DNA of 64,000 bases from Flavobacterium sp. ALJ2 (GTDB lineage: Bacteria > Bacteroidota > Bacteroidia > Flavobacteriales > Flavobacteriaceae). Every line of letters begins with the position of its first letter. Within the stretch, counting starts at the first letter, position 1. The notes beneath the pieces are model-generated. The model was given only the letters and a program-made list of their open reading frames with translations, searched no databases and was not told where the DNA came from. The stretch spans positions 61,694-125,693 of the forward strand of contig NZ_JADNRC010000014.1 in NCBI RefSeq assembly GCF_015594725.1, written 5' to 3'. The position numbers were made by a program, and so were the translations under genes. Below, piece after piece: positions 7,323-15,060 of this stretch.

Positions 7323-9512
7323 TTAAAACTTAAGTGTTAATCCTGCTAAGAAATTAATTCCTGCTTGTGGATAATAAGACGGATAGATATCCCACATGGC
7401 TCCGTTTGAAACATATTTTTTATCCAGAATATTATTTACCAATCCTGTTATGGTGATTGATTTGAATATTGATTTGGGCTTAATTTCATAAGAAACGTTC
7501 AAATCGTTTGTAAAATAATCAACTAACTTAGCTGCTGGTAATTCTATATTATTCATGTATTGTTGTCCTACATACTTTTGCAATAGCGAAACATACAATC
7601 CTTCAATTGGTTTGTAAACAATAATATTCCCTACTATTACTTCCGGAGAATAAGCTATACTTGTAGTTCCATAATTTTCGCCTTCTATAGCCAAATCAAT
7701 ATTTTTATTGCTACTCAACGTAAAATTAGGTCTTATTATAAATTTATCCGATAAGGTAATAGTCGCATCTACTTCTAATCCTAAACGGTAGCTTTTTTCG
7801 GTATTAGCACGAATTGGAGCTCCAACATCATCTAACCTTCCTGTTAAAATTAACTGATCTTTGTATCCCATATAATATACATTTGAAGTCAATTGTACTT
7901 TATCTGAGTTATATCTCCAACCCAATTCAAAATCATTTAATTTCTCTGGCTTAACATTTCCTCCTTCATAATCTGTTCTGTTTGGTTCACGATTGGCTCT
8001 TGCATAAGAGAAGTACAAGGTGTTTTTTAAGTTCATTTCGTAATTTAAACCTGCTTTTGGATTAAAGAAATTAAAATTATCATCGACTAAACCAGTTTCT
8101 TTGCTATTGGCTTTATATTGTACATTTCGATATTGCAAATCTCCGTAAAAACTCAACTTTTCTGTTAATTGATAATTTGCTTTTGCAAAAATATTCCCGT
8201 CTGTTTTAACTGAATGATCATCATAATAATGATCCCCAAGTTCTGTTTGACCAGCATTTCTCGCCCATATCACTTTACCAAAATGATCTCCTTCATACCT
8301 ATTCCAGCCTCCTCCTAAAATTACATCTAGTTTTTCATCTTTAAACGTTAAAGAGAATGTTGTTCCGTAAAAATCATTATCCAATAATTTTTGACGAATT
8401 AAATCAGTACCTGGAACCAAAACTCCAAAACCATCATCTACTAGTTTAGTGGGTTGAATCCCTCCGTAACCTTCAACCGGTTCATCATATTTATAATTTT
8501 CGTAGTATCCTTTTCCTTTAGTATAGTGAAGTGCAAAATTCGTACTCCATTTCTCGGATATAAATTCACTCCAATGCAATTGATAATGGTTTTGATTATA
8601 ATTATCTGTTTCATTATCATAAAAACGTGTATTCCCTAATGCATCTTTATACTTTCCTGCAGAATTATATGTTCTGTCAGTATTTAAAGTTTCTGCATCG
8701 ATACCATTCCAGGATTGATATGTCTTTTCGGTTCCTCCAAAAACCAAAGCTTTGATTAAAGTCGTTTTACCTACATAAGTTCCTTGCAGGAAATACGATT
8801 TTAAATCTGTACTGGCTCTATCTATATATCCATCTGATTTTATTGTAGATAGGCGTCCTGCTATTTCAAAATGATCATTTAATAATCCTGTACTAAACTT
8901 AACAGTGTTTTTTAATGTATTAAATGTGCCGATTGAAGTAGCAATTTCACCCTTAGCCTTTGTAGCATAACTATCGGTCAATAAATTCAAACTTGCTCCA
9001 AAAGCACCTGAACCATTTGTTGAGGTACCTACTCCTCTTTGTAACTGTAAGCTCTCTACAGAAGAAGCAAAATCGGGCATATTCACCCAAAATGTCCCCT
9101 GACTTTCTGCATCATTATACGGAATTCCGTTTATGGTAACGTTTACCCTCGTTGCATCGCTCCCTCGTACACGAATTCCTGAATAACCTATTCCGTTCCC
9201 AGCATCTGAGGTAGTAACAACCGATGGCATATAGTTCATAAGCACAGGTATATCCTGACCTAAATTTCTGAATTTAATGTCTTTCTTATTTAAATTACTA
9301 AAACTTACTGGTGTTTTCGTAGTAACACGCACTGCCGAAACTAATACATTATCAAGCTGATTTACTTTGGTAGTATCTTGTACTTGCGCAAACGAAAAGA
9401 GAGAATAGAGGAAAAAAAATAGAGGAAAGAAAATAGATTTAGTTCTTGTAACATGAGTCTTAGAACCTTTGCAACTTAGTACCTCAGTACCTTTAATAGA
9501 AATAGTATTCAT
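7323..9512 (-). CDS. TonB-dependent outer-membrane receptor, thiamin-regulated
   Basis: 729 residues. Residues about 27-43 are the hydrophobic signal core, ending SFAQ. The plug domain (about 50-165) includes the segment PVLMNYMPSVV, the plug motif IRVRGSDATRVNVTINGIPY and the region QLQRGVGTSTNGSGAFG. The 22-strand barrel follows, ending in aromatic F (LTLKF). There is no CarboxypepD_reg-like N-terminal domain, so it is not SusC-type. A TPP riboswitch lies in its leader, so the likely cargo is thiamin, its phosphates or a thiamin precursor; Rodionov and colleagues described such thiamin-regulated receptors (OMR1) in Bacteroidota. The 25 residues before the signal core are encoded by repeat-like DNA. 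Confidence 0.9.
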   Translation of the reverse strand: MNTISIKGTEVLSCKGSKTHVTRTKSIFFPLFFFLYSLFSFAQVQDTTKVNQLDNVLVSAVRVTTKTPVSFSNLNKKDIKFRNLGQDIPVLMNYMPSVVTTSDAGNGIGYSGIRVRGSDATRVNVTINGIPYNDAESQGTFWVNMPDFASSVESLQLQRGVGTSTNGSGAFGASLNLLTDSYATKAKGEIATSIGTFNTLKNTVKFSTGLLNDHFEIAGRLSTIKSDGYIDRASTDLKSYFLQGTYVGKTTLIKALVFGGTEKTYQSWNGIDAETLNTDRTYNSAGKYKDALGNTRFYDNETDNYNQNHYQLHWSEFISEKWSTNFALHYTKGKGYYENYKYDEPVEGYGGIQPTKLVDDGFGVLVPGTDLIRQKLLDNDFYGTTFSLTFKDEKLDVILGGGWNRYEGDHFGKVIWARNAGQTELGDHYYDDHSVKTDGNIFAKANYQLTEKLSFYGDLQYRNVQYKANSKETGLVDDNFNFFNPKAGLNYEMNLKNTLYFSYARANREPNRTDYEGGNVKPEKLNDFELGWRYNSDKVQLTSNVYYMGYKDQLILTGRLDDVGAPIRANTEKSYRLGLEVDATITLSDKFIIRPNFTLSSNKNIDLAIEGENYGTTSIAYSPEVIVGNIIVYKPIEGLYVSLLQKYVGQQYMNNIELPAAKLVDYFTNDLNVSYEIKPKSIFKSITITGLVNNILDKKYVSNGAMWDIYPSYYPQAGINFLAGLTLKF
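9459..9494. repeat. GGTACTGAGGTACTAAG-type repeat inside the receptor's 5' coding end
   Basis: On the minus strand this segment reads as near-tandem units (GGTACTGA, GGTACTAAG, GGTTCTAAG). It resembles the short intergenic repeats of Flavobacterium such as the one at 63879-63920. Here it is translated and gives the N-terminal extension ahead of the signal core. Confidence 0.45.
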
Positions 9513-9611
9513 CCGTAAAAAGATTACGAATAAAAGGGGGAATTATTCTTTTGTTAAATTAATAAATGATTGTTTCATGACAAAATATAGCATGTACGCC
9601 AACAATTGTCA

Positions 9612-9690
9612 TTTTTTCCCTTAGCAACATTACTTGCTCAGGTTCTTTGGGTATGATCTCAGCTCGTTATTTAGAGCACCCCTTTGAGAC
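9612..9690 (-). promoter_or_regulatory. TPP riboswitch (THI element)
   Basis: The minus strand carries all conserved blocks of the thiamin pyrophosphate aptamer in order: GGGGTGC (9676-9682), the P3 arms GCTC and GAGC, CTGAGA (9657-9662), ATACCC (9649-9654), GAACCTGA (9638-9645), a GCAAG-TAATG-TTGC P5 hairpin, and the closing AAGGGAA. P2 pairs GGGG with ACCC. It sits 100 bases before the start of the TonB receptor gene. The expression platform is unclear: a 7-bp ATGACAA/TTGTCAT stem (9577-9612) abuts the aptamer but has no T tract. Thiamin sufficiency should repress the receptor. Confidence 0.95.
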
Positions 9691-9694
9691 GTCG

Positions 9695-9702
9695 CAAAAG
9701 TA
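9695..9702 (-). promoter_or_regulatory. promoter -7 box ahead of the TPP riboswitch
   Basis: TACTTTTG on the minus strand, with a predicted start at about 9689, which is the first base of the aptamer. Confidence 0.55.
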
Positions 9703-9771
9703 GAAAAGATTTTTAGATATTTTGACAGTTTATCTATTTGATTTTTTAAATTAACTAAAATCAAAAAAATA

Positions 9772-10176
9772 CTAATCCAAATTTGGTTTTTTCCGAGATT
9801 TTTTAATTTCCGAAATGTTTTTTTTATCCTTAATCCGCTTGCGAATTACAGCTTTTGGAATCTTAGTCGCCTTTCGGGGTTTCTGAATAATTAAAGCATT
9901 TTTAATCAATTCTAAAAAACGCTTTGTTACGATACTTTTATTTTTAAATTGACTTCTATCTTCATCACAATTTAAAATCAAAATGTTTTCAGTCGTTAAA
10001 CGCGGTGCAATATTAGTTTGTAAAAGCAATTTTTCTTCGTCAGATAAAGCCTGAGAAACATTTACATCAAAAGTTAAAACTACTTTTGACGAAACTTTAT
10101 TTACATTCTGTCCACCGGCGCCACTGCTTCTAACGGCTTTAAAGCTTAACTCTGATATGATTTTTTCTATATTCAT
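9772..10176 (-). CDS. arfB: alternative ribosome-rescue factor ArfB (peptidyl-tRNA hydrolase)
   Basis: 134 residues. It is a stop-codon-independent release factor that frees ribosomes stalled on non-stop mRNA. The catalytic GGQ (residues 21-23 in SSGAGGQNVNKV) hydrolyses peptidyl-tRNA. The C terminus from about residue 98 is a long basic tail (KPRKATKIPK to SRKKPNLD) that in the family inserts into the empty mRNA channel. The codon-recognition domains of normal release factors are absent, as expected. The start overlaps the stop of the kinase-DUF4301 gene (TAATG), so it is the last gene of the pnuC operon. Confidence 0.94.
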   Translation of the reverse strand: MNIEKIISELSFKAVRSSGAGGQNVNKVSSKVVLTFDVNVSQALSDEEKLLLQTNIAPRLTTENILILNCDEDRSQFKNKSIVTKRFLELIKNALIIQKPRKATKIPKAVIRKRIKDKKNISEIKKSRKKPNLD

Positions 10177-12290
10177 TATTGTGGCTGATGTGCGGGTTTT
10201 AATAAATCGTTTACTGTTTTTACAGGATTAAAAGTGATTATTGGTACCGCTACAAAAACCGTTAACCAATTTGCCATTGCTCCATTCCATAATCCTGGCA
10301 ATTCATAACTCCTTACGATAGTACCATTATTACTCTTCTCAACAATAAAACCACTATTATGATTTATAAAGTTGGATAAATCAAACTTTTCATTTTTATA
10401 ATTTTTGATACCGCAAACCAAATCTACTGGATTAAAATGAGTTGCATTTGCTAAAATAGTTGCTTGATTTTTATCTTCTAAATCTACTTGAGATGTTTCT
10501 ACAATTTGAAGCGAAATTACTCCTTTTTCATCCTGAACCCAAAATGGTCCTCCTCCAGGTTCTCCTTCGTTTTTTACCATTCCGCATATGCGAATTGGTC
10601 TGTCCAGTACTTCTTTTATTCGATTTATTTTTTCTTCAAACGTGAGTTTTTCAATATCCGCCTCTATTTCTATATTTAAATTTTGTTTTAAAAACAAAAC
10701 TATCCCTACAATCTTATCTTCTGTAATTTCTTTATTTTCAATTTCATTTAGGTAACCAAAAATCTTATTCTGTAATTCTATTAAGATACCTGCTAATGTT
10801 TTTTTATACAAAGAAATTTTCTCCGTATGATTCTGAATTACATTATCTATATTCTTAATAAAAATAACATCCGCATCTAGATTATTTAAATTTTCAATTA
10901 ATGCACCATGTCCACCTGGTCTAAAAATCAATTTTCCTTCTTCAGTCCTAACTGGTTTATTCTCTATATCGACTGTAATTGAATCTGTACTCTTATTTTG
11001 ATAGGAATAACTAATAGTAATTATTGTTCCCGACTCTTCCTCAAATTTTGCTTTAACAGCTGCAACACATTCTTCAAATTGGCTCTGATGTATTTCTGAA
11101 ACCGTAAAATGCAAATTTGATATAGAATTCGAACTAGCATAATGTGCACATTCGTGCAAATGCTCCTCTATAGGATTTGCAATATGAGTTTTATATTGAT
11201 GAAAAGGCAAAACTGCTTTTGGTTTATTAGCAAAATCGAAATAATCCGAAGCCAATAACATTTTTATAAAATAATAATTTTTATAATCTGTACTCAAAGA
11301 ATCAAAATCAAGATATACTTCTCTTAATTTTTCATCTACAGATCCGAAAAAAGGGAACTTATCCATCCCTATAATAAAAAGTGATAATTGATTTTCTTTT
11401 TTTCTATTGATATAAGCATTAATACTTTCTTTTTCAATATTAAAATCATTTAAGAAAGCACTCAAAAACTTAAACATTCTGCTTGCTGCTCCCGATGCTG
11501 GAACGAATTTTTTTAATTTTAAATTTGGTTTCTTAGCATCAAACAAAATGGCTTTTGTTTCAAAATCGGCTTCTGATAGACTCAAAATTCCATTTGAAAC
11601 TGTTGCTGGACTTATTAGACGGCTTTTATTAATTCCGTTTTTAAAAATCTGTAACTGATTCTTTATATTTTCAAAGGAAACACCATGTTCATAGATTTGT
11701 ACAAAATCTGCCGAAGAAAACCCTAACTCTTTAGCAAGTACTAAGTCATCAATTATTTTTACTGCTTTAGCTAAGCGTGATTTTTTATTTCCTGAAAGGG
11801 TTATATAAGGTTTTTTAGCCTCTATTAATGTATCTTTAAAAACTGAGAAAACACTTTCTCGTTCCTTTGGACTATCTCGAATATCGTCTTTTTCCCAAGG
11901 GACATCAATATCGGTAAGAAAAAACAAATCATATTCGTGCTCTAATGCTGCTTCGTTTAATAATGGATTACAATAATCATAATACATTTCTGAGAAAACC
12001 TTGGTTACCATTAGATTAGTATCACAAAATAAAAACTTATTTGCTAAAACTAATTTATCATTTTCTAATTTAGTTTGCCCATAAGCAATTGGCATCATAT
12101 CTTCTTCTACACAAATATGCTGATTTTCCTCCCATTTTTCCTGAAGATAATCACGTGCAAACTCAGGCACCCACTCTGTTTTATAATACGAAGCAAGTTG
12201 CTGAGCTAAAGTCGTTTTACCAGTACTCTCCGGACCAAACAAAGCAAATTTTACTATCCTTGTACTTTGTTGTTTAAGATTTTCTTCCAT
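10176..12290 (-). CDS. fusion of NadR-type nucleoside kinase and DUF4301
   Basis: 704 residues from the ATG at 12290 (MEENLKQQ); longer frames run into pnuC and are not credible. Residues about 12-190 are the P-loop kinase of the ribosylnicotinamide-kinase part of NadR, with Walker A GPESTGKT (19-26), WVPEFARDYL and FLTDIDVPWEKDDIRD. Residues about 200-704 are DUF4301: FVPASGAASRMFKF resembles the GxGSRM loop of sugar nucleotidyltransferases, and IFRPGGHGALIENL resembles the substrate loop of UDP-sugar pyrophosphorylases. The kinase follows pnuC with a 37-bp overlap, suggesting it traps the imported vitamin by phosphorylation. Whether that is nicotinamide riboside or a thiamin compound is open. 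The DUF4301 half has no known reaction. Confidence 0.85.
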   Translation of the reverse strand: MEENLKQQSTRIVKFALFGPESTGKTTLAQQLASYYKTEWVPEFARDYLQEKWEENQHICVEEDMMPIAYGQTKLENDKLVLANKFLFCDTNLMVTKVFSEMYYDYCNPLLNEAALEHEYDLFFLTDIDVPWEKDDIRDSPKERESVFSVFKDTLIEAKKPYITLSGNKKSRLAKAVKIIDDLVLAKELGFSSADFVQIYEHGVSFENIKNQLQIFKNGINKSRLISPATVSNGILSLSEADFETKAILFDAKKPNLKLKKFVPASGAASRMFKFLSAFLNDFNIEKESINAYINRKKENQLSLFIIGMDKFPFFGSVDEKLREVYLDFDSLSTDYKNYYFIKMLLASDYFDFANKPKAVLPFHQYKTHIANPIEEHLHECAHYASSNSISNLHFTVSEIHQSQFEECVAAVKAKFEEESGTIITISYSYQNKSTDSITVDIENKPVRTEEGKLIFRPGGHGALIENLNNLDADVIFIKNIDNVIQNHTEKISLYKKTLAGILIELQNKIFGYLNEIENKEITEDKIVGIVLFLKQNLNIEIEADIEKLTFEEKINRIKEVLDRPIRICGMVKNEGEPGGGPFWVQDEKGVISLQIVETSQVDLEDKNQATILANATHFNPVDLVCGIKNYKNEKFDLSNFINHNSGFIVEKSNNGTIVRSYELPGLWNGAMANWLTVFVAVPIITFNPVKTVNDLLKPAHQPQ

Positions 12291-12874
12291 TCTAAATAAG
12301 CTGAAATAGCCAAAATTGTAAAAATTAAATATTGGAACGATAACATTCCTAACCCACGATATGCATATAAAGGCACTACAATAATGTCGCCAATAATCCA
12401 AAGGGTCCAATTCTCTATTTTTTTCTTTGCCATATACCACATTCCAGTAAAAAATATACCTGAAGCTAGAATATCGACATAATTATCTTTATGTAACTCG
12501 TAATCAAAAAACTTATAGATTCCGAAAACTACAAAAATTGTAATACAAAACAAGGCAATACCTATTAACTTTTCTTTGTTATTAGTACGTGTTATAGGTA
12601 AGTTATCTTCCTGATCTGTTCCTTTTGACCAGTTATACCAGCCATAAATACTCATTATCGAGAAATACCCATTAATCATCATATCTCCTAAATAGCCTGC
12701 AATATAAAGCAAATAAACAGAAATAATTGTAGCAATTAATCCTGTAGGATATACCCAAATATTCTCTTTTTTAGCAAACCAAACACTTAGTATCCCAAAT
12801 ACAAAAACAAGAAACTCCAGTCCGATATGCCAAAGTGGAACATTTTTATACGCATTAAGAAAAAAATCAATCAT
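12254..12874 (-). CDS. pnuC: PnuC-family vitamin transporter
   Basis: 206-residue integral membrane protein with about seven hydrophobic segments and family motifs: GILSVWFAKKENIWVYPTG near residues 27-45, NGYFSIMSIYGWYNW, and a late ENWTLWIIGDIIVVPLY. PnuC proteins are facilitated-diffusion carriers for nicotinamide riboside. Homologues called PnuT carry thiamin in Bacteroidota and are typically near TPP riboswitches. The gene overlaps the kinase-DUF4301 gene, so import and trapping are coupled. The riboswitch at 9612-9690 lies downstream and does not control this gene directly, so specificity (nicotinamide riboside or thiamin) remains open. Confidence 0.9.
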   Translation of the reverse strand: MIDFFLNAYKNVPLWHIGLEFLVFVFGILSVWFAKKENIWVYPTGLIATIISVYLLYIAGYLGDMMINGYFSIMSIYGWYNWSKGTDQEDNLPITRTNNKEKLIGIALFCITIFVVFGIYKFFDYELHKDNYVDILASGIFFTGMWYMAKKKIENWTLWIIGDIIVVPLYAYRGLGMLSFQYLIFTILAISAYLEWKKILNNKVQG

Positions 12875-12907
12875 TGAGTTTGTTTATTTTCATTTATAAT
12901 ACTTCGT

Positions 12908-13636
12908 TTATGACTCAAAAAAATGAATGTCATTTTCAAAAGCTGTTCCTATAACAACTACATCAGCTCCCATTTGGTAGGCTTTTTGAATTTGTGACAA
13001 AGCTACAATTCCACCTCCAACAATTATAGGAATATGTACATTTTGAGAAATCAGTTGAATCATTTCTAATGGAACAGACTGTTTTGCTCCACTTCCTGCT
13101 TCCAGATAAATTAATTTATTGCCTAACATTTCTCCGGCCTGTGCTGTTGCCAATGCCAAATCAAGATTTGATCTATCTATTGGCTTAGTCTTACTTATTT
13201 TTGCGACTGCCGTTTCATTTCCACTCTCGATTAAAAGGTATCCTGTTGGAATAATTTCTAAATTCATTTTTTTTAAAATCGGTGCTGCCTGAACCTGATA
13301 TTCTATCAAATAATCTGGATTTCGGCCTGACAGTAACGACAAAAACAAAATAGCATCAGCTTTACCTGAAATTTGCGATGGATCACCTGGGAAAATTATG
13401 ATTGGCAAATTCGTTTTTAATTTTAACTGAAGAACTAAATCTTCTAAAATGGTACTTTTGACTAAACTCCCTCCTACAAAAATATGCGTAGCTGGTGATT
13501 GGTTTATTTTTAATAACAAATTATCAATATTTTGCCAATTTATTTTATCTGGATCCAAAAGAATCGCAAGTAATTTTCGATTCTCAACCTTAGCTAATCG
13601 TATTTGTTTGTATATGTCTTGTCCTTCTTGTTCCAT
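12908..13636 (-). CDS. geranylgeranylglyceryl phosphate synthase family protein
   Basis: 242-residue TIM-barrel prenyltransferase of the PcrB/GGGPS family. It joins a polyprenyl diphosphate to sn-glycerol-1-phosphate through an ether bond, the first committed archaeal-type ether-lipid step. Visible are LLDPDK (28-31, glycerol-phosphate site), IFVGGSLV, IYLEAGSGAKQSVP, and the phosphate loops IPIIVGGGI and ADVVVIGTAFE. Bacteroidota homologues have been shown to make geranylgeranylglyceryl phosphate, whereas the role of the product in these bacteria is unclear. It is 33 bp upstream of pnuC and could share its transcript. Confidence 0.9.
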   Translation of the reverse strand: MEQEGQDIYKQIRLAKVENRKLLAILLDPDKINWQNIDNLLLKINQSPATHIFVGGSLVKSTILEDLVLQLKLKTNLPIIIFPGDPSQISGKADAILFLSLLSGRNPDYLIEYQVQAAPILKKMNLEIIPTGYLLIESGNETAVAKISKTKPIDRSNLDLALATAQAGEMLGNKLIYLEAGSGAKQSVPLEMIQLISQNVHIPIIVGGGIVALSQIQKAYQMGADVVVIGTAFENDIHFFES

Positions 13637-13731
13637 AACGAGTGTAAAAGTAAAAGTTTTTTAATGCAAGAGAACTATTTGAATCAATTATATTTATGTA
13701 TTCTCCTTTCACTAATAAAAGAAACAAAGCT

Positions 13732-13969
13732 ATGATTACTATCGAATTGCTTAAAAAAATATGGTGTAGCACAAAACCTTATACAAAAGTAACTTCTGTT
13801 TTTAATGATATGATTAAAGATTGGGATGAACACCTGGAGAAGCTAATCGATTTTTGGGAAGCAAACTTATTTGCTGCCAAAAAAACACAAAGGCTATCTT
13901 ATTGAAGCTCACAATAAAGTTGATGCTAATTTTAACCATCAAATCTCATCGCATGAATTTGGGATTTGA
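13732..13969 (+). pseudogene. decayed group III truncated haemoglobin
   Basis: The reading frame from ATG 13732 gives a globin-like segment with VFNDMIKDWDEHLEKLIDFWEANLFA, here quoted in part: FNDMIKDWDEHLEKL then DFWEANLF, the E-helix region of group III truncated haemoglobins. At the A run near 13880-13888 the frame breaks. One frame over, the homology continues as KGYLIEAHNKVDANFNHQIS and ends at TGA 13967-13969. The distal part, about 40 residues of the usual 120-130, is missing altogether. The start also lacks the FYxxV helix in intact form. One frameshift plus truncation makes it non-functional. Confidence 0.75.
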
Positions 13970-14049
13970 CTCATTTAGCAGATTAATGTATTGAGTTTTA
14001 CTTATCTCTGAAACTGGAAACTGCGCCTAGAACTACTGAGTACTAAAAA

Positions 14050-14682
14050 CTATTTCTCCAGCGCATAAACCAAGGTGAAATTTTCGATTTCTTCATAATA
14101 CACATTAAAATTCTTTACTAAATCATCAAAATGAAGACTGGCTTGGGTTTTATTTTCTTCTAAAGAAAAAGAGTTTACACGAATATGATCTTTAAAGCTG
14201 ATTCCTTTTTCGTTTCGAATTTTGAAGATAGCTTCTTTTGCGCCCCAAATTACTGTGAGTTTTTTTATGTATTCCTCTAATGGTTCTGGGTTTAAATAAT
14301 TGAATTCTCTGTCGACAAATTTATCAGCGATTCGAAGAATTTTTTCACGTTGTAATTCCATATCAATCCCTACAGTTTCTTTGCTGATAATAATTGCTGC
14401 AAAATTATGCGAATGCGTGATTGATATATGATTCTGGCAACTCAAATACGGTTTCCCAAATTCGTCATAATGTAAATCATGATCCGTAAAACCTATTTCC
14501 TGAATAAGCATACGTACACTTAAAAAAGCTCGCTGGTGCATTTGAGATTTCATTCCGTTTAGTCTCTGCTGCGTTTTTTCTTTTAAAACGACTTTATCAA
14601 ACAACTCTTCGAAAGACTCCGTTATCTTCCAAACTAAAATTTGTGTTGTTGGATTAAATTGTATTGTTTGATGTAAAGGCAT
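14050..14682 (-). CDS. 4'-phosphopantetheinyl transferase superfamily protein
   Basis: 210 residues. It transfers the phosphopantetheine arm of CoA to carrier proteins. The Sfp/AcpT signature is present: ISITHSHNFAAIIIS, then GIDMELQ (Mg-binding Asp) and WGAKEAIFKIRNEKGISF (WxxKEA). A full two-half Sfp-type architecture fits the length. It is monocistronic with no biosynthetic cluster nearby, so it is probably a general enzyme. The region upstream of its start holds a structured RNA element reading the opposite way (14821-14900). Confidence 0.9.
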   Translation of the reverse strand: MPLHQTIQFNPTTQILVWKITESFEELFDKVVLKEKTQQRLNGMKSQMHQRAFLSVRMLIQEIGFTDHDLHYDEFGKPYLSCQNHISITHSHNFAAIIISKETVGIDMELQREKILRIADKFVDREFNYLNPEPLEEYIKKLTVIWGAKEAIFKIRNEKGISFKDHIRVNSFSLEENKTQASLHFDDLVKNFNVYYEEIENFTLVYALEK

Positions 14683-14820
14683 TTTTTTAATTGTAAATTA
14701 TAAGTTGTGAATTATAAATTTTGCTTCTGTCGAAAATATTCTGAAACCAAACATTATAATTTATTCTTTTACCATATAAGTGATGTAAGTTAATTTAATA
14801 ACAAAACATCGGTCTTTTCT

Positions 14821-14900
14821 TCTAGCCCTGATGGTAACGGCATCCTATTGTGGCGGGGTTCGCCGCAATAGATATAGTGTACAGCAGGAAATAGCTTCGA
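14821..14900 (+). ncRNA. structured RNA repeat, copy A (Flavo-1-like)
   Basis: Conserved flanks CTAGCCCTGATGGTAACGG-CATCC and GATATAGTGTACAGCAGGA-AATAGCTTC surround a 10-bp hairpin, TATTGTGGCG with CGCCGCAATA (14846-14870). The same pattern with a different hairpin occurs at 58608-58690, so the flanks are conserved while the stem sequence changes, a sign of RNA structure. A shorter relative lies at 18509-18558. From memory this resembles the Rfam Flavo-1 motif of Flavobacteria. It sits in the 378-bp gap between the phosphopantetheinyl transferase gene and ahcY; the rest of the gap shows nothing else except the ahcY promoter and leader. Confidence 0.6.
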
Positions 14901-14990
14901 ATAAAAATAATTTAGCTAATATTCAAAAGATTAAGCAATTAAACATTTCACAAATCTTTTAGAAATTAGTTAAATTATAAAGTTATTACG

Positions 14991-14998
14991 TAAATTTG
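14991..14998 (+). promoter_or_regulatory. ahcY promoter -7 box
   Basis: TAAATTTG fits TAnnTTTG. The predicted start is near 15004, just before the leader structure. Confidence 0.55.
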
Positions 14999-15006
14999 CA
15001 AAAATT

Positions 15007-15043
15007 TTACGCCCGAGCCTAAGAAGGCGAACGGACAAAGTAA
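15007..15043 (+). promoter_or_regulatory. possible structured leader of ahcY
   Basis: Three nested stems can form: TTAC/GTAA (15007-15010 with 15040-15043), CCG/CGG (15013-15015 with 15032-15034) and GCCT/AGGC (15017-15020 with 15025-15028) around an AAGA loop. This G+C-rich patch stands out in an AT-rich 57-base leader that ends 17 bases before the start codon. I recognise no known riboswitch in it. The stems are short, so chance folding is possible. Confidence 0.35.
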
Positions 15044-15060
15044 TTACAAATATACTATAA

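Noticed and set aside
12291..12440. Longer start for the kinase-DUF4301 protein
   Set aside because: The extra residues read through the 3' half of pnuC in another frame and resemble nothing; the ATG at 12290 sits right before the P-loop domain.
13590..13772. Short minus-strand frame upstream of the GGGP synthase
   Set aside because: Overlaps the enzyme's start and the globin relic in other frames; no recognisable protein.
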